Shown here: piece by piece, positions 11,170 through 22,329 of the stretch | Layout: each line of letters begins with the position of its first letter | Position numbering within the stretch: the first letter of the stretch is position 1 | Origin: Xiphophorus maculatus | Lineage: Eukaryota; Chordata; Actinopteri; Cyprinodontiformes; Poeciliidae | Assembly (NCBI RefSeq): GCF_002775205.1 | Contig: NC_036454.1 | Span: 8,003,882 to 8,067,881 of the forward strand | Direction of reading: 5' to 3' | Length of the DNA: 64,000 nt | The notes under the pieces: model-generated | The model's database searches: none | What the model was told of the DNA's origin: nothing | What the model saw: only the letters and a program-made list of their open reading frames with translations | Made by a program: the position numbers and the translations under genes

Positions 11170-13110
11170 AAAACACTCAGTGGCACTGATCCTCTTCCAT
11201 ACATGGACATTTTTACAATCATGTGAACTGCAGAGCTCAGAGTTTTTCCCCCTTCGGCCCCTGTGGGGGAACACCACTTTCTGCAGCACCTGTTACACAT
11301 TGCAGGGAGGATGTTCTCTTATCCTCCAGCCTCTGACCTCCACATCACAATACAGACAACGCTGCGCTCCTCTGGAGCACAAACACGGCATTAAATATAG
11401 ACCTCAGAGCACTTGTCCCTGTGGAGCGACTATCTGACACTATTGTCTCTGGGTAAAGTCACACCAGGCTGAATGTATGAGTGCAGCTTTAGCAGGAGGT
11501 GAGTGGGTCAAACACAGGGTAGTTTGCCCCACCAGGGTGCCTTCCTCTCTGCTTCATCATCACTGCTGAAACTGTGACAGAAAAATCCTGCCAGCATCAC
11601 ACAGCAGTGGAGGGTTGAGTTTAGATGTCAAGGTTTGTTTCTAATCTTCAGAATTTAAAAAAATTAATAAATAATCAAAAAGAGTGAGTAATGACTCTAC
11701 TGCCTCCTTCTGGCCATGCAAGGTATATCCTGACATTTCTTTTTTTTTTAGAGGCACTGATTTTCACTAAAAGTGTTGGATTATGACTGCTTGACTATTC
11801 ATAAAGTTCTTAAATTCATTTATTAGCAAATGTTGATCTATAGAAATGATGTAAGTAACCATAAACTATCACTAAAACAATTATGAGACAGAGAGCCGCA
11901 TGAAAACTACTTTCATTTTTCCTCAAACAGTTAGTTTTACAACTGATTTTTTTTCTGTTTTGCTTTTTGTCACACCTAAATATTTCACGTCATCCACATC
12001 TTGTAACATCTGTAAACTTGAGAAAATACAAAAGTCACATAAAGCCGTCCGAACTGAGAAGAGAATGCTTAATGAAGATCCTATGGGAATTTGTGCAGCG
12101 TTAGCTATTTTTCTGTTCTAAAATCTGTGAGATTTTTCTTTACAAGTCAAAGAAAGTTAGGAGTTATCTTCCAGCTGCTGTATTATTTTTTGGTGGGCTG
12201 GGCAGCAGGGAGGTGCATCCTGGCTATGTTAGTTTACACCCACAAGGCAGCTGTGTCAACAACAAGACCCGCGCCAGAGACTGATAATGTTATAATGTGT
12301 TACGGAGGGAAGATACCAGATCCCAGATCAGTTTATAATACACACAAATTCTTGAAATGAACAGTTAATGTTTACACTAATAAAGTTTCACTTTTTGGAT
12401 CCTCTACTCACACAAAAATGTGTGGAGCTCTAATTAAATAACTTTAAATGGCGTTTATTTTAAATCCCCATATGGATTGTATCTGCTGGTTTTATTAAAG
12501 GGTCTGGACCCAGGTCAGAGGTCACTGAAGGTCAGTAGAGGCTCGTAAATTTCTTCCCATCACAACTGCAGACAAAAAGCTTTGCTGTGAATTTCTCAGT
12601 TTATCTGCACAAAGAAATTAAACAAGCTCCTTAAAGTCAAAGGTCTGCTGTCACTAGCTAGAGGGCAACTTTAAAGTTTATTTGTATCCAGTTACTGAAA
12701 TGCATGAAAAACACATTTAATGTTAAAATTATAGTTTAAAGTTCAAAAGGAGAATTCAAAGATTAGACTGAAATTGATACGTCCTGGTGTTAATGGTTAA
12801 CTTTGACTTTTAAGCCCAGTTAACAAACGTACTGGTCTTTAAAGTGTTTGTTCTCAACTAACAGGGGCTAATGTGGCAAAGGTCAAAGGTTAATCCACTG
12901 AAGCGAGCTCCCAGGACAAAAAGCATTCCCCTCAAGTAAACTAGCTCCTCTGTCAGTGTTCCTGTGTGTGTGAGCGAGTGATGCATCTTTTCCAGCGAAG
13001 ATCTTGGTGGAGAACCTGGGCAGCCTACACAGGTGGAGCTCATCAGCCGCATCAGAGTGCTGGGGATAAAGGAGCAGCAGAGCCTTCACTCAGTGCTGGT
13101 TGATTAACGT
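11170..13110. other. Intergenic, no gene recognised
   Basis: 11180-11480 is less AT-rich and has a frame on the plus strand, but no recognisable protein and no convincing splice sites. The rest is ordinary AT-rich intergenic DNA with short frames near 12860-13090 on the minus strand that I could not assign. Confidence 0.4.
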
Positions 13111-13560
13111 TTACTGGTCATCGCTCTGGCCTCCTCTTGTAGTCAGCTGCCACAAGCTTTGATCTGTCTCTTGAGCATTTACCAGAAGGTTCATAGTCCT
13201 TGTGTTTGCTGCCTCTACATTTGTCACTGGATTTTCCAAGAGGGATCAGTTGAACTGTTTTCTCCTTCTGTGGATCCTACCGCTGTTCCCCCCTTCTCCA
13301 CTCCGCTCCATCAGACCTCTGGCTCTCTGTGTCACCACCTTCCTCACACTCGTCTCAGGAATCACCATCAACCATTCTCCACACAGGACCCTGGGCACCT
13401 TTCCCCCACGCTTCACCCAGAGCCATCCTAAGCCCCACCAATCGCGTGACACTTACCACTTCCCAGAAAGATCAAGAAGATCTGTAAATTGTTGCTTATT
13501 CTTTTGAAAATAAAACCAATTACTTAACTTGGACTTTATTGATTCTGCATGTGGGTCAGA
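13110..13560 (+). repeat. Possible retrotransposon 3' end
   Basis: A C-rich, proline-coding-like stretch (13250-13440) is followed by an AATAAAA run at 13507 and gactttattgattctgcatg, a layout seen at the 3' ends of some fish non-LTR retrotransposons. Two overlapping frames of about 90-100 codons here are not recognisable as host proteins. Family not assigned. Confidence 0.35.
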
Positions 13561-14410
13561 AAGTTAAAACCCAACATGTCAACCTCATTAGAGTGAAATG
13601 GAGACTTGAGACTATTGATTGTGGAAACAATAACAACTTTAAAAGGCCAGAAAAAGTTTAATTTCATCTGGTTTAATTTGGTAACAAAATGGAAAACTTT
13701 GTTTTTTCTTCAGAAATATTTTATCTTTGTGATTTGGATTTACGTCAGGTTAGGTCTCTTGGTTAAATGAAGAATCCAAAAACAAAAATAACTTATAGTC
13801 ATATAATTATACGTATGAAGAAATACGTTTCTTCATATGCAAATGAAGAAATACGAAGAAACACTCAATTCAGATTTTTTCTGAAATCTGATTTTCTTTT
13901 GCGTAGTTCACGTTTTAATGACATTTTGTTACATTTTGAAGCCTGATTTTATTACATTACTGCACCGTAGTAAGTCAATTGGCTCTAAAAGGTCGCATCA
14001 GAGGTCACCACCTGACCCCACCAACCTCCAGTGCTTCATGGTGTGCTTGTATTGGGGAAGGGAGGGTGGCACACCACACAATAGTATCAGCTTTGCCCCA
14101 TCACTACAAAATTCACTCTCCACTTCCCGGGCATGTGGAGGGATGACATCAGTGGGCTGCAGTGTTTGTTTCTCCCTGCTGGAACAAACATGAGGACGGA
14201 GAACAAACACAGAAAGGGAAACGCAAAGCGCCAGAGCTGACATTCCTCCTAAAAAGCTAATCAGCAATGGCTGAGACAAGTGAAGGAAATGGTTCTGTAA
14301 CCCAAAGGAACCAGAGTTAGCATTCGAGTGGAACTGTAGCAGAAACGTCTGATACCTTTTGAGCTGTCAAAAGGTACAAATGATTTCCATTAACTTACAT
14401 TCCACACTGT
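13560..14410. other. Intergenic, no gene recognised
   Basis: Contains a small hairpin around 13805-13855 (tacgtatgaagaaatacg and its near inverse) and opposing frames at 13918-14279 without homology. No gene is supported. Confidence 0.4.
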
Positions 14411-14413
14411 GCT

Positions 14414-15028
14414 TTAAAGGGGACCTATCGCACAAAATTCACTTTTTGTACATTTATATTCTTTCAGTTGGGTCTCAACTATTTATAAAAACAGCCGAAG
14501 CACTTAAAAAAACCCACCCAGCCATTTTTTGGAAATATTAACGTTTGTTGGTGTCTGGAAAATGAGCCGTTTCATAAACCTCCCAATTGTTAAGTCACAG
14601 TCGTTACCTAGCAACCCCAGCCATGCCCAGCTTGTTACCTACCAACCCAAGTGGAGCTAAAAGATGTTCAGTCAGATGGTTTTACAATGGCGGCTGGAAA
14701 AATCAAGTGTTTTGTTATTGACTTACCAACCAGAAATCCCTTGCTGCATTCTTGTTGATTGTGCAGGAGGCTCTACTTCTGCTTTTCAATGACATATGGT
14801 TATTTGATCTGGTTGCAGCAATTTTCATGTGTGAGTGTAAACGTTGAGGTGTGTGGGGGGGGTGTCAAGCAGTTTATTTGAATTTAAAGTGACAGGAGGC
14901 ACTAAAACATCTCATTCTGACGGGAGCAGACTGAAATCTCATTAACTAAGAATGATTTTGTGCAAAAAATGTAATGAACATATTTTGTACAGCCTACAGA
15001 GCTGTTCAAAGAATAGATCACCTTTAAG
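14414..15028 (+). mobile_element. Family A element, copy 3
   Basis: The best preserved start in the window: tttaaaggggacctatcgca then caaaattcactttttgtaca. It continues through ttacctagcaacccc, tgtgcaggaggctctacttc, gagtgtaaacgttgag, cactaaaacatctcattctg and gaatgattttgtgcaaaaaa, ending near atagatcacctttaag. Confidence 0.75.
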
Positions 15029-15029
15029 G

Positions 15030-15450
15030 TAATCCTAAATCATTTTAACATTTTTCAGGCATGTAGTTCTTCATTCAGTATGTTGCCCAGTTAGTGCCTG
15101 AGGCCTCCAACGTGTGTCTGCTGTCTGTTAGCTGGAGATATTATTACTACAATTAGCAAAGAGCAAATATGTTGGCACATGTTCCTCCTCAGTTTCTCTG
15201 TTTGGTAACAGTTACAGCATTAAGCTGCCCTGAGGAGAAAACTGCTGCACCTGCCTCTGCTACAGTGTAAACAGCCTTTCTGAGCAGGACTGATTTGCAG
15301 AAAAGAGATCAAGTTGTCAGGGAGCACAGAGGTCATCTGAAGAAAGACCTTTCTCTTATTTGACGTAGCAGATCGCCAGGATCGCTGGAACGAGTTTCAA
15401 TTACTTACTGATGCAAGTGTGAGGGACATAATGCAGGAGGTTGGGGTCTT
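15030..15450. other. Low-repeat intergenic island
   Basis: This 400-bp stretch lies between two opposite-facing family A copies and has no repeat signature or reading frame of note. It could be unique regulatory DNA, but nothing in it proves that. Confidence 0.3.
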
Positions 15451-15454
15451 TAGA

Positions 15455-16135
15455 TGTGAAAGGTGTTCTATGGTCTATAGAAATTATGTTCATTACATTT
15501 TTTGTACAAAATCATTCTCAGATAATGAAATTTTAGTCTGCTCAATTTTGCCTATTTTGAGCTGTTTTAGGGTCTCTTGTCACTTTAAATTCAAATAAGC
15601 AGCTCCTGGCCACGCTCCCCACAACTCAATGTTTACACTTGCACATGAAAATGTCTGCAAACAGATGGACAATTATTCAACAGTACATCTTTGAAAAGCA
15701 GAAGTGGAGCCTCCTGCAAAATCAACAAGAATGCTGGACTTCTTGTTGAAAGAAGTCCAAAGGTTTTAAGGCACTAGAAGGCAGCCATCATGAGCCTTCG
15801 ATTCCAGGATCGCGGCCAGGTAACGAGCAGATCAGAGCGGCGTGCGCGGCAACACAGATAACCATCCAGTGGTTTCTGGATGGTAAGTCAACAACTGAAC
15901 ACTTGAATTTTCCAGCAGCCATTGTACAGGACAAACCAGCCGACAAAACGTGCTAGAGCTCCAAATGGTTGCCAGGTAACGGGGTGGGCTTTGCTGTGGT
16001 TGCTAGGTAACCACAGCAATGTTACATTCTGGAGGAAACGGCTAATTTTCCAGACACCAAAAAACATTAACATATTGCCAAAAAACATTTGCAATGGAAG
16101 AACAAAAATTTTGCTTAATAAATCCCCTTTAAAGC
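15455..16135 (-). mobile_element. Family A element, copy 4 (inverted)
   Basis: Reverse complement of the family: cattttttgtacaaaatcat at 15496, tgagctgttttagggtctct, aaataagcagctcc, agcagaagtggagcctcctg and a final aaatcccctttaaagcc at 16122. It is interrupted by about 130 bp of unrelated sequence near 15745-15880. Confidence 0.7.
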
Positions 16136-16139
16136 CTTT

Positions 16140-17190
16140 TTTACTCATCCTGATCATGGAGTGTCAAAAAATGTGATGGAAGGTGTTAATTAGATTAAAT
16201 ATATCAGTATTTGACAGCACTGACTGTATTTATATCTATAGTGTCTAAAAATAATGCTTTTAAAGTAGAAAATTCTCCAACAAAGTAATAAATTTGTCAT
16301 TTTATAGTAGCTAGCTTTACCTTTCAGATGATCCCTCATCTAATTTGTAACTTCAAAAGTTACCTGAACTCTTTGCTGCCAGGATATTCGCATAGGTGAA
16401 CGATAGGAGAGAAGAAAAGTAAAATATTTCTTAATCTGAAGATTTGCTCTTTCTGTGTAGAGTGATTTTCTTCAACTCCACAGGCCAAATCGAGGCAGGA
16501 AAAATGGAAAAACTGCCAAACAGAGAGCTGTGATTTTGAGAATCCCGCCTCAGGTTAAAAGACGGTGAACTATCGCAGACTTTGATCTGTGTTCATATCC
16601 AGGCAGAATAACGATGGCTCCTTTCACCACAGCTAATGAAGCTTCTGCAGCGCCTGAGCAGGCTGCAGAGGGGGGATTTGTATCCACTCCGGCACCTTTA
16701 ATGAGTTTTATTTGTTTTGTTTCATCCCCCTCCACCTCCCACTCACCTTAGCGCACCAAGTAATGATGAAGCAGAGCTAGTGCAGGATAAAAGCCAGCCT
16801 CTCCTTCATGGGGCTAATTATCCAACCCTGTGGATCAAGCATTGTCTCTCAGCTTCACCTAAAGGAAAAAGAGATTCCTCTCCCTCTCTTCCCATAATTC
16901 AGTTTCAACCCTCTTTGTTAGTGTCTGTCTGTTTGCATGTGGTTATTTTTCTTTGGCATCTTATTTGTTAACTATTCCTTGAAACTAGCAAGCAGAGCAG
17001 GCTGCCTTATTACTGCTGAGTGTTTAAATAAACATTTTCCTCCATAATCCCAGTTGGAACAAGGAAACCATAATCCTTCATCAACATATGTGTATAACTG
17101 TGATTCTGTTACAGTAGAAATTATATTGGAATTATGAATTTATAAGGTTAAATTATTAAAGAAGAAACAAAAGAAAGGAAGATAGGAAGA
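16140..17190. other. Intergenic with a possible conserved-element-like block (16680-16880)
   Basis: No gene. The block around 16680-16880 (for example cctttaatgagttttatttg, ggggctaattatccaaccct) is repeat-free and contains several TAATTA/TAATGA homeodomain-type cores. That is suggestive only; conservation cannot be judged from one sequence. Confidence 0.3.
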
Positions 17191-17196
17191 CGGGGG

Positions 17197-17462
17197 AAGG
17201 AAGGAAGGAAGGAAGGAAGGAAGGATGGAAGGAAGGAAGGAAGGAAGGAAGGAAGGAAGGAAGGAAGGAAGGAAGGAAGGAAGGAAGGAAGGAAGGAAGG
17301 AAGGAAGGAAGGAAGGAAGGAAGGAAGGAAGGAAGGAAGGAAGGAAGGAAGGAAGGAAGGAAGGAAGGAAGGAAGGAAGGAAGGAAGGAAGGAAGGAAGG
17401 AAGGAAGGAAGGAAGGAAGGAAGGAAGGAAGGAAGGAAGGAAGGAAGGAAGGAAGGAAGGAA
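17197..17462. repeat. (GGAA)n microsatellite, ~265 bp
   Basis: Nearly uninterrupted GGAA tetranucleotides with one GGAT variant at about 17222. The apparent glutamate/glycine/arginine/lysine frame across it is a by-product of the repeat. Pure purine strand, so it could form triplex DNA, and every unit contains the ETS core GGAA. Confidence 0.97.
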
Positions 17463-17552
17463 AGAAGGCTATTAAGTGGTTTAACTTATTGCCACTTATT
17501 GGTTGTTTTTTTTTTAAGTGTTTTGACTTTTGTTAGAAACACAAAAGTCAAA

Positions 17553-17583
17553 ATGTGAATTTTGCACAATAGATCCCCTTTAA
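17553..17583 (-). repeat. Family A terminal fragment
   Basis: gaattttgcacaatagatcc followed by cctttaaa is the reverse complement of the family A start. Only this end survives, directly beside the GGAA tract. Confidence 0.5.
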
Positions 17584-17619
17584 ACTTGAGTAAAACTTTT
17601 ATTGTGATACTTTTATGAA

Positions 17620-18190
17620 TCTCTCTGCGGCCCAGATTAATCTTTCTGTCCCACTTCAGAGTAATTTCTCATAAGTCATAATTAGACATTGCTTGGGAAG
17701 CGTGTCCTTTAACAGTAATCGGTCACAGCACCTTCTCCACAACGCGCTCCTCTATCTGTCTGTCGGACGGCAGGTCCCAGTCCATCCCATCCTCATTAAA
17801 CATATGTCTGGTTTTCCATTTCAGACAAGAGATAACATAGAAGTGCACACAAAAGCACTATTTTCAGGCCCTTCTGCTCAGCTAGTCTGAAAGTCTAATG
17901 AGAGCGGATCAAATAAAACTGACACCAAGGGGAGACAAAGGGAGTCGTAGCCCTGGGTGAGAGATGAGGCCAGCCAGAACAATGGGCCTGAATGCGCCAT
18001 CATTGCGCCGGTTTATGGAGCACCACCAGAAAATGCAGATGATTCTGTAATGAGGGATTAAGTGGTGGATTATGGGTCTTTATTAAGATGTTTCTGATCC
18101 TCATTAGGCTGAATCTTGTATCGGGGCATCGATTCCCCGCTCGGCCGCTGGATTGGCTGCTCTCTGGAGGAAGAAGAAAAAATAAAAAGA
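17620..18190. promoter_or_regulatory. Candidate conserved non-coding island
   Basis: About 570 bp with no repeat signature, no reading frame with splice context, near-balanced base composition and clustered homeodomain-type ATTA cores (gtaatgagggattaagtggt, gatcctcattaggctgaatc). This is what deeply conserved vertebrate enhancers often look like, but conservation is inferred, not seen. Confidence 0.3.
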
Positions 18191-18534
18191 TGGAGGAGGA
18201 ATGTTAGAAAGTTGCGCTTGTGAAATCCTCCTTTGAGGAATGAAAACAATATGAGATATGAAGGGATTTATGCTATCCATTTTACAAAACTAAGAGGCTG
18301 CTTTGAAGAACTGGTAAGGATGGTTTGAGCCTGGAGATGAATCTGTGCAACCAACGTACAGATCCTGCTCTCAGAAAATGAAGCAATGTCTGAACATCCT
18401 GGGTAATTTCTTATGTACCGTTCGTAAAGTCCCACTGTAAAAAATTAACTTCGATATTTGGTTTATTTAGTCTGTCAAATAGGTAAAAAAAAAAAATTGG
18501 TGTTCATTTCTAAAAGTCACCCACATTTATAAAT

Positions 18535-18955
18535 GTCAGAGTTTCAAACTAAATATAGTTCTGAACTAAATATTTAGCTTGAAAACTAAATATTTAGCTG
18601 AGACTTAAACATTTAGTTTGGAACTAAATATTTATTTAAAAAACTAAATATTCAATGTGAAAGCTAAATATTTAGCCCAGATTTAAACATCAAGGTCGAA
18701 ACTAATTATTTAGTTTAGAACTAAATATTTAGTTTGAAAGGCAAACATTCAGTTTGTGAATTAAATATTTAGTTTGGAACTAAATATTGAGTTTGAAAAC
18801 TCAATATTTAGTTTGAAAGGCTAATATTTAGTTTGTGAATTAAATATGTAGTTGAACTAAATATCTAGTTTGCAAGCTAAATATTAAATTTGAAAATTAA
18901 ATAGTTAGCTCAGACTTAAGCATTTAGTTTGAAACTAAATATTTAGCTAATTGTG
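18535..18955. repeat. Degenerate minisatellite, core ~ aactaaatatttagtttgaa
   Basis: About twenty imperfect units of 17-22 bp with the core ctaaatatttag, itself palindromic (aaatattt). Unit length varies and units are adjacent, unlike the regular spacers of a CRISPR array. Confidence 0.85.
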
Positions 18956-19082
18956 TTTCCATTAAACAGATTTGTTTTTAAAATGTCACATTGTGCAATT
19001 GTGTGGTAAATTAAAAAGCAGCTACTTACTTGAATTGCATTTAGCTACTAGAAAATATAGAATGATTACTGCATGACATTTT

Positions 19083-19683
19083 ACAGGGTTCATACAGGTG
19101 CTTGAAATCCTTGAAAATACTTGAATAAGGTGTTTATAAGGTTTGGAAAGTGCTTGATTTCTGTACGAAGTCCTTGACAGCACAGATTTGTAGTAAAGTT
19201 GTAATAAACTTTTAGGAGAGCTGACTAAAAGAAAGTCAAGTGATTATTTATATTGTGTTTCAGCATTTAATCTGAACCGATTTGATTTCCTGAACATTTA
19301 TTAATCCTAATTGATCCGTGTAACTGAAGTGAAGGTGGTTTTACATTGTTTTTAAGTAAAGTTAACTAAACTGGGGATTTTTCTTTCCGTTATTGTTAAA
19401 TTTGTGTTTTGTTCTCAGACCACGTTGGTCTATAAGGAGTGAGGGAGAGTTTTTAAAACATAAAATGTTGCTATATTTTACTTTACTTTGTCGCTGATAG
19501 AATACCATCACAGGACATTATTACCAGTAATAAATTATGTCATATAATAGTGAAGTGAAATTACCTTCTTTAGTTCATTTCTATTGTTTTATTTCCAGGA
19601 TGTTGGGAAAGTTTGAAAATTCATTGGAAGTGCTTAAAAACAGTCGAATTTTACTGTGGGAAAAGTGTAGAAATCCTGTTTTA
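19083..19683 (+). mobile_element. Family C element, copy 1 (~600 bp)
   Basis: Starts acagggttcatacaggtgct, tgaaatccttgaaaatactt, then ggtttggaaagtgcttgatt, and ends gtgggaaaagtgtagaaatc ctgttt, an imperfect inverse of the start. Related copies lie at 30258-30830 and from 49689. No coding capacity; a non-autonomous DNA transposon by structure. Confidence 0.7.
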
Positions 19684-19689
19684 TGTGTT

Positions 19690-21920
19690 TTGTGTGAGTT
19701 TATTTCCTGTTGGATAATTGTTTTAGAGTGTTTGCACATTGATTCCAGCACTTTTCTTTTGTTGTTCACAGATAAACAATCTCAGGTGGTCCAACATTAA
19801 TATTTATGCTTCCAACAGCTGAGCGGCACTAAAGCCAAATTAAAAACAGAGACAGCTGGAAAACTATTATACTATTTAGTCTGTAAACTGGAAGTTTATA
19901 CGCAAATGCTACAGGCATAACAGTTTAATTTCCTTTTGGATTCAGATTAAAACTCTTCCAGCTCAGCGTTTGGCAGCTTTATTGTACCAGGAAGGCAGCA
20001 GCAGCAAAGCTCTTTGGCTGAAACTAATCTGGCCATCAAATCTTTTTCATGTTATCGTTATTTATTTATGTTTTTGTGAACTAACTCATTGTTCATGTAT
20101 GTACAATTTCTGCAAACAAATTAGAACTTTGTAAGATGTGTTTCTCTAACATATGTGGACATATGGTTAGTTAATGTACATTTTAACAAAACTGAGAAAT
20201 TTAATTACTATATATAAGTAACAACGGAAAAATGAAACAATGTGATTTAAAAAATCTGGTGAGGAATAAGTTAGGACACCCCACACATAAATTCCCTCTT
20301 AAAATGGCAAAAAACAAAACAAACAAACACAAAGACACACCATAACAGCTACACATCATTAGAAAATTATTACTTTGAAAGAGTTTTTCCTGATTTAGCA
20401 ACATGTGCTCTTAAATGAAAATATTCATATTTAACACCCTATAAATCTGTGAATGTTATAAAAAAGATCTTGAAATAATCTGAAATTGGACACTGCATTG
20501 CACTGGAAACAGTCTGAAAGTAAAGGACGTGCAAAAACCTCTGCTAAGATGCTAATATTTAACCATCCAACCAACTTCACCCTGAGAGCAGACTGCAAGA
20601 TGCTAAGAGAACTTTACAGAATCTCTAAAAAATTATATATTATGAGAAACCAGCCAAAACCCAAAAGAATATTGTTTTTTTTTAGTAAATTAGAAGATGC
20701 ATCATGGTGAGTATCATTTGTCAGATTGAAAGTATAAAATTAAGAATCTTTTTCACTTAATCCACCGACCAGTTTTTAAAAATAGTTCTTTATTGATCTT
20801 TTGTAATGTTCTGATTTTAAATGTAGTGATTTTATTATCTGTTAGCAGAAAATCATCATGAGTAAGAGAAATAAAGGTATCTGTCTCCATCTAATTAATT
20901 TATGCGTCTCACTTTGTGATGAGGCTACTGAAATAAATTAACTTTTCAATAATATTAAAATGTATTGAATGTGTCTGTAGTCTGACAGATTGATAAAACT
21001 ATTCCTTGAGGCTGCTTGAAAATATTATTAGAAGGTCTGACTCCTGATGAGTCTGACTAATATTACAAACCAAACAATAAGTCAATAGAAATTGATTATT
21101 AAAGTGGAGTTTGACGTCTATTTGTGATTTTTATCTGAAACACCCTAATGAAGACTGTTGAAACCACATGGAGTCAGAGAACACAATACATACAGAGAAC
21201 AATCACATAAGTTTCAAACTGTAAAGTTATTGTTTCCTCAACAAGAAGAGGATATTTCACTGTCTTAATTAATCAAATTTAAGCGCATAAAGACTAAACG
21301 CGTGATAATGTGATGCAATGGTTTTCAAACTATTTTCAGTATCGTTTGTTTTTAATTGCACATTGTCTGCAAACTGAATGTGCTGCTGTTAAAGCTGACA
21401 ACGCCTAAATCGTGGTGGTGACTTGTGCAACCTTGCACTTTATTGCCAGTTTTTCTCAAAGTGTGACCACAATTCACAGACTCAACAATAAACAGCAGAA
21501 AATATGTTAAAACAAAAAGTCTGAAGACAAAGAGGTAATAAATCAAGTGATAAAAGAGGAATTTTCTACTTAAGGTTCTTTCCTATCGCAATACTTTTGA
21601 TTGGTCTCCCCCTAGTGGTCATGTAACACAGTGCAAGTTTAAAAGCGGTTTCTTGTGGACTATCTTAATTTTTGTTTTACAAATTTTGTCTCATACATAA
21701 TCAATTTTGCTCTGTTTCCAACTTAACTTAAATGATTCCGGTTAAGGTAACAAATTTAACCGGAAATAGTTTATATATCTGGAAGAAATTTGACTGAATT
21801 TGAATGTGAGTTTAACTCTACCTGTGATTATGCTAAAGTAAACTACTATATCCCTTATACCCTCTTACTATTTGAAATGAAAAATTTAATATGTGTTTTA
21901 TTTACTTTGCTGAGCAATTC
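19690..21920. other. Intergenic, no gene recognised
   Basis: AT-rich, with short unassignable frames. Some stretches (20200-20410) look repeat-derived, but I could not define their ends. Confidence 0.4.
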
Positions 21921-21924
21921 TTAA

Positions 21925-22190
21925 ATATTAAATGATTGATGTTTAGATCAGATACTCAATACTTTGAGTAGTGATTTTACCAAATACTTACGCACTTTCT
22001 TGGACGGCTACTTTTTACTTTTACTTAAATAAATACAAGTTGAGGAATTTCTACTCTTACTTGAGTGTAATTTTTGGGTACTTTAGACATTTAAATTTAA
22101 TTTATATTTTGAAAGCAGGTGTAATTTTCTTTCCACTTCACTTTTTTTCTAATTTGTGTCACCTAAGTCGATTCTTTTTTAAAAAAATTT
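21925..22190. repeat. Family D (TACTTGAGTAA-type) repeat, partial copy
   Basis: Contains tacttttacttaaataaata and ttactcttacttgagtgtaa then gggtacttt, the motif set shared with 23735-24480, 26950-27625 and 41875-42415. A common type of short non-autonomous DNA element in fish genomes. Confidence 0.6.
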
Positions 22191-22308
22191 GATATTTTAA
22201 ATGTCTCAAACTTTTCAAGCTTATGCTTTCATCAATAAGTTTGAAAAAAAAAAGGTGTTTGGAAATAAACAGTGGCTTCAACCCAGCAGGAGTTTATTTT
22301 TTGACAGC

Positions 22309-22314
22309 TTTATT
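22309..22314 (-). terminator. Polyadenylation signal of the crystallin gene
   Basis: AATAAA on the minus strand (tttatt on the plus strand), 16-21 bases past the stop codon at 22330. Close spacing is normal for crystallin genes. Confidence 0.7.
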
Positions 22315-22329
22315 GAGTGCAAAGAGAGT

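Noticed and set aside
10738-11176. Minus-strand frames of poly-isoleucine and Tyr-Ile repeats
   Set aside because: They are readings of AT and AAT microsatellites.
13159-13507. Two overlapping frames of 90 and 101 codons
   Set aside because: Low-complexity Pro/Ser/Thr/Leu sequence just before a retroelement-like 3' tail; not a recognisable host protein.
17225-17536. 103-codon frame rich in Glu-Gly-Arg-Lys
   Set aside because: It is the translation of the GGAA microsatellite; any phase of such a repeat without a stop gives a long frame.
18535-18955. Possible CRISPR-like array
   Set aside because: Units are degenerate, adjacent and of varying length, without unique spacers, and the genome is a vertebrate's.
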